From NCBI RefSeq assembly GCF_010389155.1, contig NC_057768.1, positions 4,710,501 through 4,774,500 on the forward strand: DNA of 64,000 nt. The letters are read 5' to 3'. Made by a program: the position numbers and the translations under genes. This document shows positions 22,447 to 34,510 of this stretch, in pieces. Source of the DNA: Erigeron canadensis. Its lineage: Eukaryota > Streptophyta > Magnoliopsida > Asterales > Asteraceae. The notes under the pieces were generated by a model. That model ran no database searches. It had not been told where the DNA came from and saw only the letters and a list, made by a program, of their open reading frames with translations. Position 1 is the stretch's first letter, and every line of letters begins with the position of its first letter.

Positions 22447-24609
22447 TTACCAATAATCTCCACACGAACATCGTCCATCCTTAAAACAATGAAATCTGCG
22501 AGCATCTCTAACTGTAATCTCCCTACCAGTCAGACCTGATATAATCTTGATTGCGTTATGACAATCCCCACATATTCGTAAATTCTTTGCCACATAAAGA
22601 GGCTCCCCATCTTTAGTTGATAACAACCCAAATACGACAGCTAGTTTCTCACTGTGACGCCCTAAACTCGTCTCTTTTTCATCTTCCCTTATTCCATAAT
22701 CTCTAACCATTGCCCATTTAACATCTGGTTCATACCCTGCTTCCTTCATCTTTTCTAACAATACTTCCCAAAACTTTGCAATCTCCTTCAACATCGGGTG
22801 GGAGCTATCTTCTGCAACAAACACATGAACCTTCTTGTTTATCTCAATCCAACTACAACCGGGAATCTTTTTCACTTCACTATTTTTCATTAACTTTCTG
22901 ATCATTGCCACTTCATCCCATTTATCGGCTTTGCCATACATGTGTCCAAGAATCACATACGGGGCTGCATTAGAAGGTTCAAGTAGTATACACTGTTTGG
23001 CTGCTTTAATGGCTAACTCAAGATTGTTATGGGTTCTACAGGCTCCAAGCAGAGACCCCCATCCTACAATACCAGGGTTAAAAGGCATGCTCTCAATAAG
23101 TCTTTCAGCTTCATTGAGTTTACCCGCTCGCCCAAAAAGGTCTATCATACATGCATAATGTTCTTCCTCTGGTTCTATACCAAAATTTTCAGTCATCAAC
23201 TTAAAATACTTTCTTCCCTCCTCAACCTTTCCTGTATGTGCACACACGGACAGGATTGATATAAACGTAATACTTGTAGGGGATATATTCGTTTTAAGCA
23301 TATGTTCGAAAAGACTTAATGCCTCTATTTGGTATCCATGTTGGGCATAACCTGTGATCAATGAATTTAACGTGACGGTATTGTGCTCTTCCATATTATC
23401 AAAAACCCGCCTTGCATCTTGCAAGTTTCCACATTTTGAGTACATGGTAATTAGCGCATTGTTTACAGATATCCTATTTGTTGGAATATCGGATTTAAGT
23501 GCCAGACAATGTATCTGTTTCCCTTGAGTCGGTGACGAAAGATTTGAACTTGCACTAATGGCACAAACAAATGTGCAATCATCCGGGCGATAACCTTCTC
23601 GTTGCATTTGTTTTAAACAATGTAGTGCGTCTTCTGAAAGATCATCATTTTGTGAATACCCAGAAACCATGGTGTTCCACAGAACCAAATCCGGTTCAAC
23701 TATTTCTTCAAATACTTTCTTACAATCCGACATCCCTGCATTACACTTTGAATACATATCAATCAAGCCACTTCCCACATGTGTATTCTGATGAAAACCT
23801 TTCTTGATTAACTGACAATGAAACTGAATTCCACCACGTAAATCTACTAAACAAGTAAACGCAGTTAAAACGCTAGCTAAAGTATATATATCAATCCTAA
23901 ACCCCAAACTAACCATTTCCATATACAAAGCAAGTGACTTTAGTCCTTCTCGATGCTGACTAAACGCCACAATCATCGAATTCCAAGTCACCTCATCTTT
24001 CTCACAACCCAAATCATCAAAAATCCATTTTGCATAATCCAAATACCCGTTTTTACTATAATACGTAACAAGACTATTATTCACCGATATATAACCAATA
24101 AAACCACCCGCGATCGCCAACTTATGAAGCTGTCTAACCAAACCGATATCTTTACAAGCAGCAGTAACAGCAGCAGAGAATGTAAACCCATCCATTTCAA
24201 AACCCAACTCACGCATTTCCTTAAACAACCCAATTGCAACCCGGGTTTCACCGCGATCAGCATAAGCTGCAATAAGCGTGTTATACGACACAACATCTGG
24301 TTGAGGAATTTCGTCGAACAGTTGGTGGGCAATGTGGGGTTGGGATTCTTTAGCATAGGCTGAGACAATGGTATTGAAAGTAAACACATTTGGGTGTGGG
24401 ATAAGATCAAAGACTTTTCGGGCACTCGCCAGATGGCGGCATTTTGAGTATAAAAGAATGAAGTGATTTGAAAGGTATGCAGAATGTGGGATTAGGGTTT
24501 TAATGTAAAGAGTGTGCAGGGTTTTTCCTGTTAGTAAATCTTTGTTTGAAATGCATGTTTTTAGTAATTGTGTAAAGTGTTGCATGGATTGTGTTGATAT
24601 TTGGTTCAT
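22447..24609 (-). CDS. Pentatricopeptide repeat protein, PLS class with DYW domain (At3g49710-like)
   Basis: This is a single uninterrupted reading frame of 720 residues with no intron, as is usual for plant PPR genes. Degenerate 31-36-residue PPR motifs fill residues of about 40-530 (for example [60 protein letters not shown]). E/E+ regions follow, then PGCSWIE and a C-terminal DYW domain with HSE at about 652, CGDCH at about 680, and the terminal tripeptide DYW. The HxE and CxxCH residues are the zinc and catalytic ligands expected of the cytidine-deaminase-like fold, so C-to-U editing of an organellar transcript is the likely role; the target cannot be read from the sequence. No strong transit peptide is obvious at the chosen start (MNQISTQSM), although the N-terminus is rich in Ser/Thr and has few acidic residues. 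Length agrees with At3g49710 (about 720 residues from memory). Antisense open frames here are shadows. Confidence 0.96.
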   Translation of the reverse strand: MNQISTQSMQHFTQLLKTCISNKDLLTGKTLHTLYIKTLIPHSAYLSNHFILLYSKCRHLASARKVFDLIPHPNVFTFNTIVSAYAKESQPHIAHQLFDEIPQPDVVSYNTLIAAYADRGETRVAIGLFKEMRELGFEMDGFTFSAAVTAACKDIGLVRQLHKLAIAGGFIGYISVNNSLVTYYSKNGYLDYAKWIFDDLGCEKDEVTWNSMIVAFSQHREGLKSLALYMEMVSLGFRIDIYTLASVLTAFTCLVDLRGGIQFHCQLIKKGFHQNTHVGSGLIDMYSKCNAGMSDCKKVFEEIVEPDLVLWNTMVSGYSQNDDLSEDALHCLKQMQREGYRPDDCTFVCAISASSNLSSPTQGKQIHCLALKSDIPTNRISVNNALITMYSKCGNLQDARRVFDNMEEHNTVTLNSLITGYAQHGYQIEALSLFEHMLKTNISPTSITFISILSVCAHTGKVEEGRKYFKLMTENFGIEPEEEHYACMIDLFGRAGKLNEAERLIESMPFNPGIVGWGSLLGACRTHNNLELAIKAAKQCILLEPSNAAPYVILGHMYGKADKWDEVAMIRKLMKNSEVKKIPGCSWIEINKKVHVFVAEDSSHPMLKEIAKFWEVLLEKMKEAGYEPDVKWAMVRDYGIREDEKETSLGRHSEKLAVVFGLLSTKDGEPLYVAKNLRICGDCHNAIKIISGLTGREITVRDARRFHCFKDGRCSCGDYW

Positions 24610-24895
24610 TTGTGTATGTGTGTTGCATTTGTTTGATCAATTTGCATACCTCTTTAGCTTTTCCACCAATGTAATAATTTTATTTTTATGTTTTCTTAGC
24701 ATATACAATGAATCGGTTGGAAAACATCTTTTATAGTTTTATGCATAAAATCAGATGTCAACGATTCTAGCTACTTGGATTTGGATACGGATCACTCTCA
24801 TATCATCATGAAAGATGGAATGGGATGATGTTTTCTTAACGGATAAATGTATAATTAAAAAATTAACCCCCAAAGAAAACTTTCATTGAAAACTC
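24610..24895 (-). other. Upstream region of the PPR gene
   Basis: This is a short promoter-side flank of the PPR gene on the minus strand, ending at the target duplication of the element that starts at 24905. The transposon therefore lies within about 300 bp of the PPR start codon. Confidence 0.5.
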
Positions 24896-24904
24896 AACTG
24901 AAAA

Positions 24905-25730
24905 GGAGAATGCTAAAATGACTAACGGTTTACAAATTTTTTTTTATACTAACTGATGTGTCATATGATGAAGGTGTTCCATGTCATTGTATTAACTTAA
25001 TTACGTAAAATTCTCATTTTTAATGACTTTCCTTCGGCACCCACCTTATTAATTTTCTCTCCTTTAAATACAAAAACGTTTTTCTCTTCCCACAACAAAA
25101 TATTTGTATAACTCAGAAGGTCAATTTTTTCTAAGGTCCTTTTTGTTTGTAAAAGTCTTGAACTTTTTTCTATGGGTTTTTGGGATTTGTTATCGGTTTA
25201 CAACATGATATTTTTAACTTCTTTTCTCATTTTTCCTAAAGTGATACTGTATTGTAGTTGTATGGAATGCGTTTCTACCAAAAAGATGTGCTGATGATAG
25301 GTATAAAAGTCTAAGATGATATATTTTAATATACTCTGATTTTTAAAATTACATATTTAGTAATTAAATGTAAATAACATATTATATATAATTTACATAT
25401 TTGATTACTCCGTATATTGTTTTTCACTTTTTCATAATCAATTATTATGTGAGGGATAACTGCTTATGAACTTTGTTCATGTAATGTAGATGACGAAAGA
25501 AAAATTGATTTGATTGGATGTAATTAGATTGAGTTGAAGAGGAAGGCTAACTATGGAAAGGGCATTATGGGAAAGGGAAATAAATTTCTACGAGACGGCA
25601 GAAAAAGATAAACTAATTAATTACTCATTATATGATGTATGTTAATGTATGACATGGAGGGTCTAGTCGGATTACATGTCAGTTAGTATAGAATGGTTTG
25701 TATAAATTGTTTTTCATTCTAGCATTTCTC
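24905..25730. mobile_element. Non-autonomous MULE-type element with 9-bp target duplication
   Basis: Identical 9-bp repeats aactgaaaa at 24896-24904 and 25731-25739 flank it. The ends are GGAGAATGCTAAAATGA and, inverted, GAGAAATGCTAGAATGA. The inverted similarity continues discontinuously for about 80 bp (tatactaactgat against its inverse). The 9-bp duplication fits Mutator-like elements. The interior (about 25020-25330) has a leader-like look (tttaaatacaaaaacg, then a C/T-rich run), but I find no coding sequence. Confidence 0.75.
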
Positions 25731-25915
25731 AACTGAAAAATCTAAAAAAATAACCCGAATAAAATAAACCTTTTGAATATTATGACCTTTTGATATATCT
25801 GTTGTAAAAAAAGGGTCGTTATAAAATGACTTTGTAATTACTATATTACCATTACTATATATATAATAATATAATATAATATATAATTTGGGAATTTGGA
25901 ACTCTGTGCCAAACC

Positions 25916-26137
25916 TTTTTTTTTTTACAGTTAATCAGTATTCGATACCATAGAATACCTAATCGTATAATGGTGAAGCTTTGCATGTACTCTAAACTAT
26001 GAGATATAGACCATAATCCGTTACAGGTGATTCAGGGAAAAAAACTCACAGACTTGTCACTCATGAGAGTCGAACCCAAGACATATGAGAAAAAACAGAG
26101 ATACATCTGCTAGTTGAGTTTGCTTCATTTGCATTAT
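25916..26137 (-). repeat. tRNA-derived SINE, family S copy 1
   Basis: A 222-bp element on the minus strand, flanked by near-identical 10-bp duplications (gtgccaaacc at 25906 and gtgtcaaacc at 26138). Its minus-strand head contains an A-box-like CTAGCAGATGTATCTCTG and a B box GGGTTCGACTC. Its tail is an A-run, seen as Ts at 25916-25926. Copy 2 at 32399-32620 has the same length, boxes and internal motif (tcgtataatggtgaagc). Confidence 0.8.
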
Positions 26138-26379
26138 GTGTCAAACCGTATTGGCTTTTTCTTTATTTCTTTATTTTTATTATTATTTTTTTTGTTTAAT
26201 TTCTTAAAAAGTCTTTATATTTTATACAACTTTATAAAAATGGTTTATGTGGTTCTTACACTTATGTCATTTCAGTCCTTTTTGTCATTTGAGACATTTT
26301 CAAATTAGTTTATGTTTATAATTATGATATACATTTTTTCCGTATGTTTTTTCTTGCTTTTTATTATTTAAAAAACGGT

Positions 26380-26530
26380 AGATTGATAGGAACCGTTTGA
26401 TCCTATGTATCGAATTGGTACCCACATAATCCCCAGCAGGGATAGTGTCAAGGTAATTCAACCACTTAAATTCAATTATGCATTCGAACTCAGGTTGCAA
26501 CTAGAAAGTGACAGCTGGTGACCAACTTGG
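26380..26530 (-). repeat. SINE-like fragment
   Basis: On the minus strand, AAGTTGGTCACCAGCTG and CCTGAGTTCGAATGC resemble RNA polymerase III A and B boxes at tRNA-like spacing. The similarity to the other SINEs of the window outside the boxes is weak, and no target duplication was found. Confidence 0.4.
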
Positions 26531-28165
26531 TTGCTTTTTACTATTTATTATATATTATATATTATAGTGGGTGTTTATATTTGTCATTTACTGTGCAAAA
26601 GTTATTGTATAAGATTACTATGTATTTTTTTTACATCAAACTTTAAATAATGTTATTACGTGTTTATTTGTGTTTTTATTTTTGTTTTGGTTTTATCTTT
26701 TATTTTTAATTTGACTTTTAAATAAAGTATTTAATTTTTCTTTAGACATATTTTTTACTTTTTATATTTATATGTTATTTTTATTATTCATTTTCTGTAT
26801 GAGTATTACATTATATATTCTCAGGTGACGGTATTGAGTATCCTTTAGATATATACTCCTGATCATCTTCGAAAGATTAGTTTGTGATGCTTATCGATTT
26901 TTCGTTAACTTTCTATTTCTAATGATCTAGGACATTTATGTTTTAATTGTGTTTGTATAATTATTTTTTTTTATTTTTAATTTTTCATCTTCATACTTAC
27001 TATCTTTAAAATTTATAAAATATTTTAACAAAATTTTTTTTTTTTTTTTTATTGTTGTTGGCTTTGTACAATTTATAAATTATTGTACAAAGTTAATATG
27101 GTATGTACGTTCATTTGTCTTTTGATTATCTACAATGATTCATATAATATGTTTCATTTCTTTTTATATTTCACATATAATAGTATAAATTTAGTGCGTT
27201 TTTACAGTTCATTTCCCGCTATCACATTTTTTTCAATTTAATTTTATATGGTTGCTATATGATTAAGATTGTTTATTGCTTCAACTATATATTCAGACAT
27301 TTGATCATGTAAATGATTACTATATCTTACATTTGTATACGATAACACATTTTTTAACACACGTTAAGAAACAATCTGTATAAGGTTTTCGAAATCAACG
27401 TTATGTCTCTCGAGGAAATGCCCGGATAACATAACTAGTTAAAAAAGAAAACAAGGTTGTCAGTGTATTTTGGTGTGTCTAACCAAAAACGATTTTTGAA
27501 AAAAATAGGTAAACGGTGGAATCAAGTGTTAATCAAAAATTTCAACCATTGTATCTCTGAAAAAGTCTAAATTATAGAAGGCTTAAATTGAGATGGAAAT
27601 GACATCGACATACATTATACATGTGATGTGTGTAGTATGTGTGTCTACGGTGTTGAGTAGTCGTACCCAAAACTAGGTTTTACCCATTTTCCGAATACTA
27701 GATCTCTACCCGACCCGAATACCTAGATACCCAAATCGGGGTCAAACCGCTTAGTTGTCCAAAATCCGAACCGGCCGGTTTTGCTTAAACCCGGATCTGA
27801 CAGAGTACAAATCAGTTTTTTCTCCCCTCTTTTTTTTCCAGCTCTAGACTCTAGTGCATGTTGAGTATAAAGATGTCAATGGCAAAAGACGAAAGAGATT
27901 TTTCTTTTCTTCATAAGAGCCTATTTAGATGTATAGCCCATCTGTTGATGGTTTATTTGAGTGGAAGTTAATAAAGTAATATTAATACAATGTATACAGA
28001 GTAAATTGTTAAAAATGGAAAATATAAAATGTTGTTAACATCATTCCTGCTACTCTTACAAACACCTTCCTTAATTTTTCACATAATAAATAAATAATCA
28101 TCCCCTTGAATGTGAGGGCAACAACAGCCAACTAAATGATGTTAACAACATATTAGCTAACCCCA
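26531..28165. other. AT-rich intergenic DNA
   Basis: T-runs and low-complexity sequence dominate. A segment at about 27650-27800 (repeated acccgaat and accggccggtt words) is a dispersed repeat without coding content. No gene was recognised. Confidence 0.5.
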
Positions 28166-28447
28166 TTGTTAAATACATCATATAAACCGTCCCGGCGAAT
28201 GTGTTTTATAAATATATATCGCGACACTCTTTCATCATTTCATCTTTTTGTTTTATATATCCTTTCGAAAATAGCTGTCTATATATATCTGAATCAAATC
28301 AGAAAGTGCTTGTCAGATGAGGAGCACGATAGAAGTGAAACTCCTCTAAGCAACGCAATTAAGGACGCATACAAACAACTGATCAATCGTGTAGCAACTA
28401 TTATAACTCTGTTTAGCCGGCAAATACAAGGGAGTGCTACCAATTAG
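28166..28447 (+). other. Unrecognised 93-residue open frame
   Basis: The C-terminal half (RKCLSDEEHDRSETPLSNAI, then KDAYKQLINRVATIITLFSR) has a balanced, soluble-protein composition unlike the surrounding AT-rich noise, while the first half is hydrophobic and low quality. It could be a captured exon or chance. I do not recognise a family and assign no function. Confidence 0.2.
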
Positions 28448-29309
28448 TAGAAGACTACAATCAATATAATTAGAACAAGATTACGTTGCTAAACAATTAT
28501 ATTATAATTTAAGCTTCTTATAATGTGCATTGAGAACATCATTAAGTTTATCTTCAAAGGCTAAGTGTATGAAAATGTCTTCAAGTATGACACAAAAGAA
28601 CTACTTTGCATTTGCCTATAAGCTAGTATGTAATACGTTATGTAGTATGTATTACCGGAACACAAATTAACCAAATAGCAATCAATATATTCCCATCGAA
28701 AAATGAAGAAAAAAAGGACTACCTTCGCAATTGATATGATGCTTAATGATGTATAAACTAGACTTATATAGAAAAATGAAAGTATAATAACATTGTTCGA
28801 GAACAAAATCATGCTTATAAACCTCTTCATTAATCATTATCTAGTATCACTTCATTGTAGAAGTTTGCTAGCAATGGAGATAAGTATTATATTCGGTAAG
28901 GTTACATTCTGATAACATGTAAAATAAACATATAGAAACGTCTTTCACTAGAGATGCACATTAAACATGTACTCGGATTCGCATTTGATATGCTGCTTAA
29001 GAATACGACTCGGTTCAATACTGTTCATCAGACGGGCCTCTTGTCCCGTGAATCATTGATGCCCATCCAAAATCAAGAAATCATAATAACAATATATATG
29101 AATTGAACAAGAAACAAAGATATGAACCCAAACGATATACTTTCATTTACTGGATATGGGTTAAGTTTTACAAACTGTTTATGGGACGATAATACACAAT
29201 GAACCGGTTATCATCCAACTAACATACGTGCAGCTGGTTAATGGTTACTGCTTTTTTGTAACCGGTTTCTAAATTTTTATTAAGTTTATAATGAAAGAAA
29301 GAAACTGCT
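28448..29309. other. Intergenic DNA, nothing recognised
   Basis: No conserved coding, RNA or clear repeat structure was seen. Confidence 0.4.
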
Positions 29310-29521
29310 CAGTGCCACCTTTTGCAGGTTTTGAGCTTCAATACGTCAACGATATATGAGGGAGGTTTAAGATGTAGGCAATACCTAAGTAGAGAGGCTG
29401 CTTCTATTTTCTATCTAAATGGTAGAAAAGGCCCACAAACATTTGCATGAGATGAAGATTGAACCCATAACCTCTGTTTCCAGATGTCAGTGTGTTTACC
29501 ACTGATCCAACCATGCTGCTT
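29310..29521 (-). repeat. tRNA-derived SINE, family D
   Basis: On the minus strand the head reads ATGGTTGGATCAGTGGTAAA (A-box-like) and, about 35 bp later, GGTTATGGGTTCAATCTTC (B-box-like). The body GAAGCAGCCTCTCTAC..TTGCCTACATCTTAAACC is shared with the truncated copy at 8725-8862. The 3' boundary and target duplication were not resolved. Confidence 0.6.
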
Positions 29522-30990
29522 TAATTAAAGAATATTATTACTAACAACATAAAATACATACTTAAGTCTATTTACTTTTAACCCATTAAACATGATTGAA
29601 AAATTAAGACCAACAGGGCCTATAAACTACTTTCGTTTAGATATTCATACATAAGTTTTGTGAATAGATAACATGTCAAGCACATTCTTTTTGTTTAGGA
29701 AATATAAAACATAAGGAGAAATTCAAAGTCGCCAAATTTCGCTAAAGTTAATATTTTTCAAATATACCAACAAAAAATGAAGTGTCAAATTTGGCAGCTA
29801 GTAACATTTGTGGGCTATGTGTTTTAAACAAGAGGGGGAAAAATTGTCCCCTCAATAAGGCTATTAACTGATCATTTGGCCCATAAAAGTTAAATATCCA
29901 TTGGGCCCCTTTCATAATCAGTCCAACCCATTCAATTTGAATTGACAGATGATCACGTGACCAGATCGGTCCTAGCCTGGTTAAATGACCCGAATGATAA
30001 ATGCATAGAGGATCCAATGGCTTCGCAAGAAAAGAAAAAAAAAAAAATCACCAACAAACTAAATAACTTCAAGTCTTCAAATAGGTTCGAACCTATTTAG
30101 TTGAATGACTCCATGTGACCAAAAACGGTTCTCCGATTAGGTTAGGCCATAAGTTCGAAAAGATATGCCTATCAATCGTCAAGACTAACATACCGAGAAA
30201 ATGGTCATAACGACAAGTATCTTAGACGATAAATGTTATTTTGTAAAAAAACTCATTCTCACACACAACATAGAAGCTCTATTGTTGGACCTACGAGTAG
30301 TGGATTTATGTACTGATATATCTAATAGTAGACAAACATAAATTAAGGGACCTACATCGACGATGGAAAGGAAACAATTGCTCGATCCCATGTCTTCGAA
30401 GAAGAGAAACGAACTAACATGGAGGGGCTTCTGTATCTCAACATACCTATTGGTTTTGGTATCTTGCAGTTTAAGGATATGGACCCCTTAACAGAGTCTT
30501 TACATGTATTTGCAAATGGATATCTTGAGACTAGTAAAAGTAGTTTTATTCTAACAATAGGAACAATGTATAACATTATATACCACAAACTATAAATTCA
30601 TGTGAAATTGAAAGGAGAACATCTACTAAATGTGTAGACGTAGAAAAGCCCATTTGTATATGTGTAAGTACACATTTTTTTTTTTTATTGAGCATATGAA
30701 ACCAATATATGTTAGCATTCAAGATGTTACAAAATCCATACTCATGTTGTTTTAATAATAATATTAAAACAAATTATAATAATATTAGAACAAAACATAG
30801 AAATATGATATCATGTTGCAGCCCATACTCATGTCTGTATGAGGAGTTATTAAATGTTGTATTTAATACATGAAGAGTAAAGCAAAATATAAGCCGAAAA
30901 ATATGTTTGATTGTTTATATAGTATTTTTGAAAATTTGAGACTTAGAAGTTTGGCCATTTAGAAGTTTGGCCATTTGGGTTAAATCTTTA
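29522..30990. other. Intergenic DNA, nothing recognised
   Basis: No supported gene. The 89-residue minus open frame at 29748-30017 shows no family motif. AT-rich microsatellite-like stretches occur near 30680 and 30760. Confidence 0.4.
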
Positions 30991-31184
30991 TCTATACTCT
31001 CTTATAATACAAACTAGATATTTTATTTTTTTGAATCTCTTAAAACATTTATAGCATACATCTTTTATTTACTAAATTACTTTTAACTTCTTAAGTCACA
31101 TGAATTATTTTACATCAATTATCTATCTTACTCGCCGCTGTTGTCACTACAAATCACTGCCGCATTGCACGGATATTCGTCTAG
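30991..31184 (+). mobile_element. Small non-autonomous Helitron
   Basis: It begins TCTATACTCTCTTATAATAC after an A, and ends ccgcattgcacgg..ttcgtCTAG followed by T. Both ends fit Helitron rules. It is 194 bp with no coding content. Confidence 0.6.
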
Positions 31185-31369
31185 TGTGGTTAAAATACAC
31201 ACTCTCAAATGGAAATATAGGTTTTCATCAAATAAGTTTCTCTTAAATTTTGAGTTAGGTATATGAATAGAAAATGCCAATGTTATATAAAAAAAAAGAT
31301 ATATATATAAATATATATATGCTTTGACAATTTTCATTATTAGAACAACAAATTATCTATTATATTAAA

Positions 31370-31615
31370 CTAGCCTAGTGCCCGTACGTTGCAGCGGCTC
31401 CAGTTTATAGCACGCGCGATGCCGTATAGCACTCGATATTAATTTAGAAGATGTTTAAAATATTCTTTTCTTCGTCCCCGTGTCTAAGTGTATCGGCTAG
31501 ATCATGCCATATATTCCACCAATCTATCAAGTGCGTGACTTAAGGAGATGTAGTTTAGGATTATTCAGAAAAGTGATTAATGTCTTAATGTTATTCTCTT
31601 TATAAGGGGTATAGA
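31370..31615 (-). mobile_element. Small non-autonomous Helitron, opposite orientation
   Basis: On the minus strand it starts TCTATACCCCTTATAAAGAG and ends GCCGCTGCAACGTACGGGC..TAGGCTAG followed by T. It is 246 bp and lies 185 bp from an oppositely oriented small Helitron. The base before the 5' TC is T rather than the usual A, so the left limit is a little uncertain. Confidence 0.5.
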
Positions 31616-32387
31616 AAGTAACATGGTTCGTACAAGTTCTTAGACATAAGTTATTACCATTTTATGCAATTAAGATGGTACAACCTGGATAATATTATTT
31701 ACATACTTTCATTTTCAGCACTTGAAAATTCTGTCTTTGAACTTTTCTACCTAACAAAGTTTTTGTTATAGTTTTTTAACACGATATGTCTGAGTTTTCA
31801 TGTAGTTATCGAATAATTTTCACACAACTACGATTTTATAAACCTCACTCGAGTTTTTGTTTAATTTGTTTGTTTATCTTTAAGTTTCTATCTTTTAATT
31901 TATCCCATCACAGGAGAATTTCATTTTCATTTTTACGACACCAAACATTTAACATTCATTTTGTTACTATTTTTTAAACAAATGATAAAATCAATATTTT
32001 AAATATTGGTATATACCGGCCGGTATTACCAATACCAGAAGGTACCTTGGTACTTTAAGCCTGGTATTTTTCAAACATTTTCACTATACAATACTAGTCG
32101 ATATATCTGGTATCGTACGTATCACTTTGGGAAATTATGTCATTTTGTTACTTTTTTAGGATGCTGTTTTTTCTTTGCATATAATCATTATTAGTTATTT
32201 TTTTGTGTATTAATGACAATCCCGAATTAATATTTGTTAGTGACTTTATTGTTTCCAAAAGTTTAATTTATAAAAAGCATACCCTCCCATAATACTATCG
32301 CGAATAAAATGACTAGTTATATCTATTTACTAATTATGTGGGGATATATCTCTTTCAAGAGAGATTATTACACACATAGATTACATT
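31616..32387. other. Intergenic DNA with a GGTATTACC-type repeat
   Basis: At about 32010-32120 words such as taccggccggtattacc and ggtaccttggta occur. A similar word set is found at 61950-62340, so this is part of a dispersed repeat. No gene was seen. Confidence 0.4.
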
Positions 32388-32398
32388 GCCTAATACAT

Positions 32399-32620
32399 TT
32401 TTTTCCTTAACACTCAGTCGGAACACGAAATCAGAGAAATCTTATCGTATAATGGTGAAGCCTTGAACGTACCTTAAACAACGAGATGTTGACCATGATA
32501 TTTTATAAGTATTCAGAAGAAAAACCCTAAGACTTGTCATCCCTATAGATTGAACTCAAGATTTTTGGTAAAATCTAGGAATTCTTCTGACCAGTCGGAC
32601 AACACATCATTAACATACTA
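32399..32620 (-). repeat. tRNA-derived SINE, family S copy 2
   Basis: A perfect 11-bp target duplication, gcctaatacat, sits at 32388-32398 and 32621-32631. The 222-bp element matches copy 1 at 25916-26137 in length, in the internal motif atcgtataatggtgaag and in the B-box region (gattgaactcaagat on the plus strand). The A-tail is the T-run at the left edge. Confidence 0.85.
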
Positions 32621-32631
32621 GCCTAATACAT

Positions 32632-33083
32632 ATTACTCCGTATTTGTTTGTGAAAGAATACTGATGAATTCATTGCCATATATCTTATTATTCTACACAT
32701 AAAGGCCTATTCAATATGGTCAAACGCAACCCGTATAACGTGAAAAGAAGTTGGAGAAGAATGAAAAAAGCATGATACGTAAATATATATCATGACAATA
32801 ATATTGGGAAGCCGCTTATTGATCTATGTTATATATTATCTCTAGCTACGATCGAGCTAAATAGATCAAAAATCAGCTAACTTGAATTTCGCAGATACAA
32901 TCTCCTAATCGTTATACTTGACATTATAATTATTTAGTGATCTTAAAAAAGACTACACATAGCAATATGAAACAAATACGCCATCTGAAATTGCCGATCC
33001 TTTCTCCTTTGGTACATGAATTTAGTTAGGTACATAGTTCACTTGGTTGTGTGGTTTTTTTTCATGTTTGTGTAGATTAAAAA
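32632..33083. other. Intergenic DNA, nothing recognised
   Basis: AT-rich sequence ahead of a dehydrogenase pseudogene. It may contain its decayed 5' flank, but no exon could be identified. Confidence 0.35.
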
Positions 33084-33318
33084 AAATTTGCCATCGTTAC
33101 CGGTGGACCTAGAGGAATAGGAGGGTGTTACAGAAACGTTAATTTGGCAGAAGGCACATATTGTATTGGATGAGATTTGGGTGATTCTTTCCAAGTGTAT
33201 TCGTAGCATTTATAATACATTAATCTGGTGTCTCCAAAGAATTTGATGTTAAATCTGCTGTTTAATTTGCTCTGAGGCAAACTTGATTCATCTTCAACAA
33301 TGCTGGACTAATTGGTAA
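33084..33318 (+). pseudogene. Short-chain dehydrogenase/reductase gene fragment
   Basis: The frame from 33084 reads KFAIVTGGPRGIG, the TGxxxGIG cofactor motif that opens a classical SDR, followed by a decayed segment with a stop (..CIG, stop, DLGDSF). A second block at 33242-33316 reads DVKSAV, stop, FALRQT, stop, FIFNNAGLIG, which is the NNAG motif preceded by the expected D-V-x-x-A-V spacing. The likely parent is a secoisolariciresinol dehydrogenase-like NAD(P)-dependent enzyme. At least three stop codons and the absence of the YxxxK region show that it is a dead fragment of the first two exons. Confidence 0.7.
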
Positions 33319-34014
33319 AACAAATACATAATTATTGATTTTTTTTTTATACCTGATAATAATAGTTTGCTTGGTAATTAAATAGTAAATACTTTTTTGA
33401 ATGGCAACGAGAAAGCTAGCCCGACTACCCAAGGTACGTAACCCGATGACGAACTGTTAACTAGTTTTGTTTAGGCCATATTTTTTTAAAACTTTTTCGT
33501 ATCTAGTTAAGTAGTTGGATGTCGGAGTACATTCTAATACATTCAACTGTTTTTGTATGTTCTACATCATTTTTAACAATCTCCCGACGTTTTACACATC
33601 GTTAAGCTTTAGTACGTAAAAGCTCCATCGGGTTTTCAAACCAATCAAACTAGATCTCAAAAGTTGTTCCTTTGAGTTCTTTCCACTACTTTAACTAAAT
33701 GGACATTCTTCTCGAAATGCAACTTAATTTACATGATAATTTCCCTTTTTGTAGCTTTACCAAAGCCTATGTATAAATCATTGAATTAACCGCAAACATA
33801 CACTAATTGACTAATGGAAAGGGATTACACATAACAAATTAATTAATAGAAAATTTTGACATGTAACAATAAAACTAAAACTTCTTGCAACTGAATAAAA
33901 AAAATTGGAAAAAAATAACCAAAGAATGCGACCGTAGATTTTGATCGATATGAATTTTTCTAATTAACCCAATTGTCATTCTTACCGTAGAAACTCAATA
34001 CCAGAATGTGACTA

Positions 34015-34510
34015 TAGAATTTGATCGATATGAAATCTTTCCAAACTGAAATTTATCATTTGACTACGTACTTATTCTTGTTCACTGCTGAAATCTTGGA
34101 ACTCAATAGTAAAAATTCTATGTGTAGTGTAAAATGTGGATTTTCTTCTGGCATTATGGAAATCTCCATCTAACAATAGTTTAGCCAAACGTCTAACTGG
34201 GAAGATATCACAGTTTTTGGTCACCATCTAGTGACATATAAAATCTTTCCAAACTGAAAGTCACCATTTGACTACTTGACTAGGTACTTATTCTTATAAA
34301 ATCTTTCCAAACTGAAATTCACCATTTGATTACGTACATATTCTTATTCGCTGCTGAAGTCTTGGAGCTCAATAGTAAAAATTCCATGTGTAGTGTCAAA
34401 TGTGGATTTTCTTCTGGCATTCTGGAAATCCCCATCTAACAATAGTTTAGTCAAACGTCTGACTGGGAAGATATCACAATTTTTGGTCACCATCTAGTGA
34501 CATATAAAAT
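34015..34510 (+). repeat. Tandem duplication within the left arm of the inverted repeat
   Basis: Two copies of about 215-225 bp share ctgaaatcttgga/ctgaagtcttgga, ctcaatagtaaaaatt, tgtggattttcttctggcat, ctaacaatagtttag and ttttggtcaccatctagtga. They are separated by a further partial copy of the aaatctttccaaactgaaa start. Confidence 0.85.

Noticed and set aside
22835..24425. Several open frames antisense or out of frame to the PPR gene
   Set aside because: They lie wholly within the 720-residue PPR reading frame, lack family motifs and are shadows of it.
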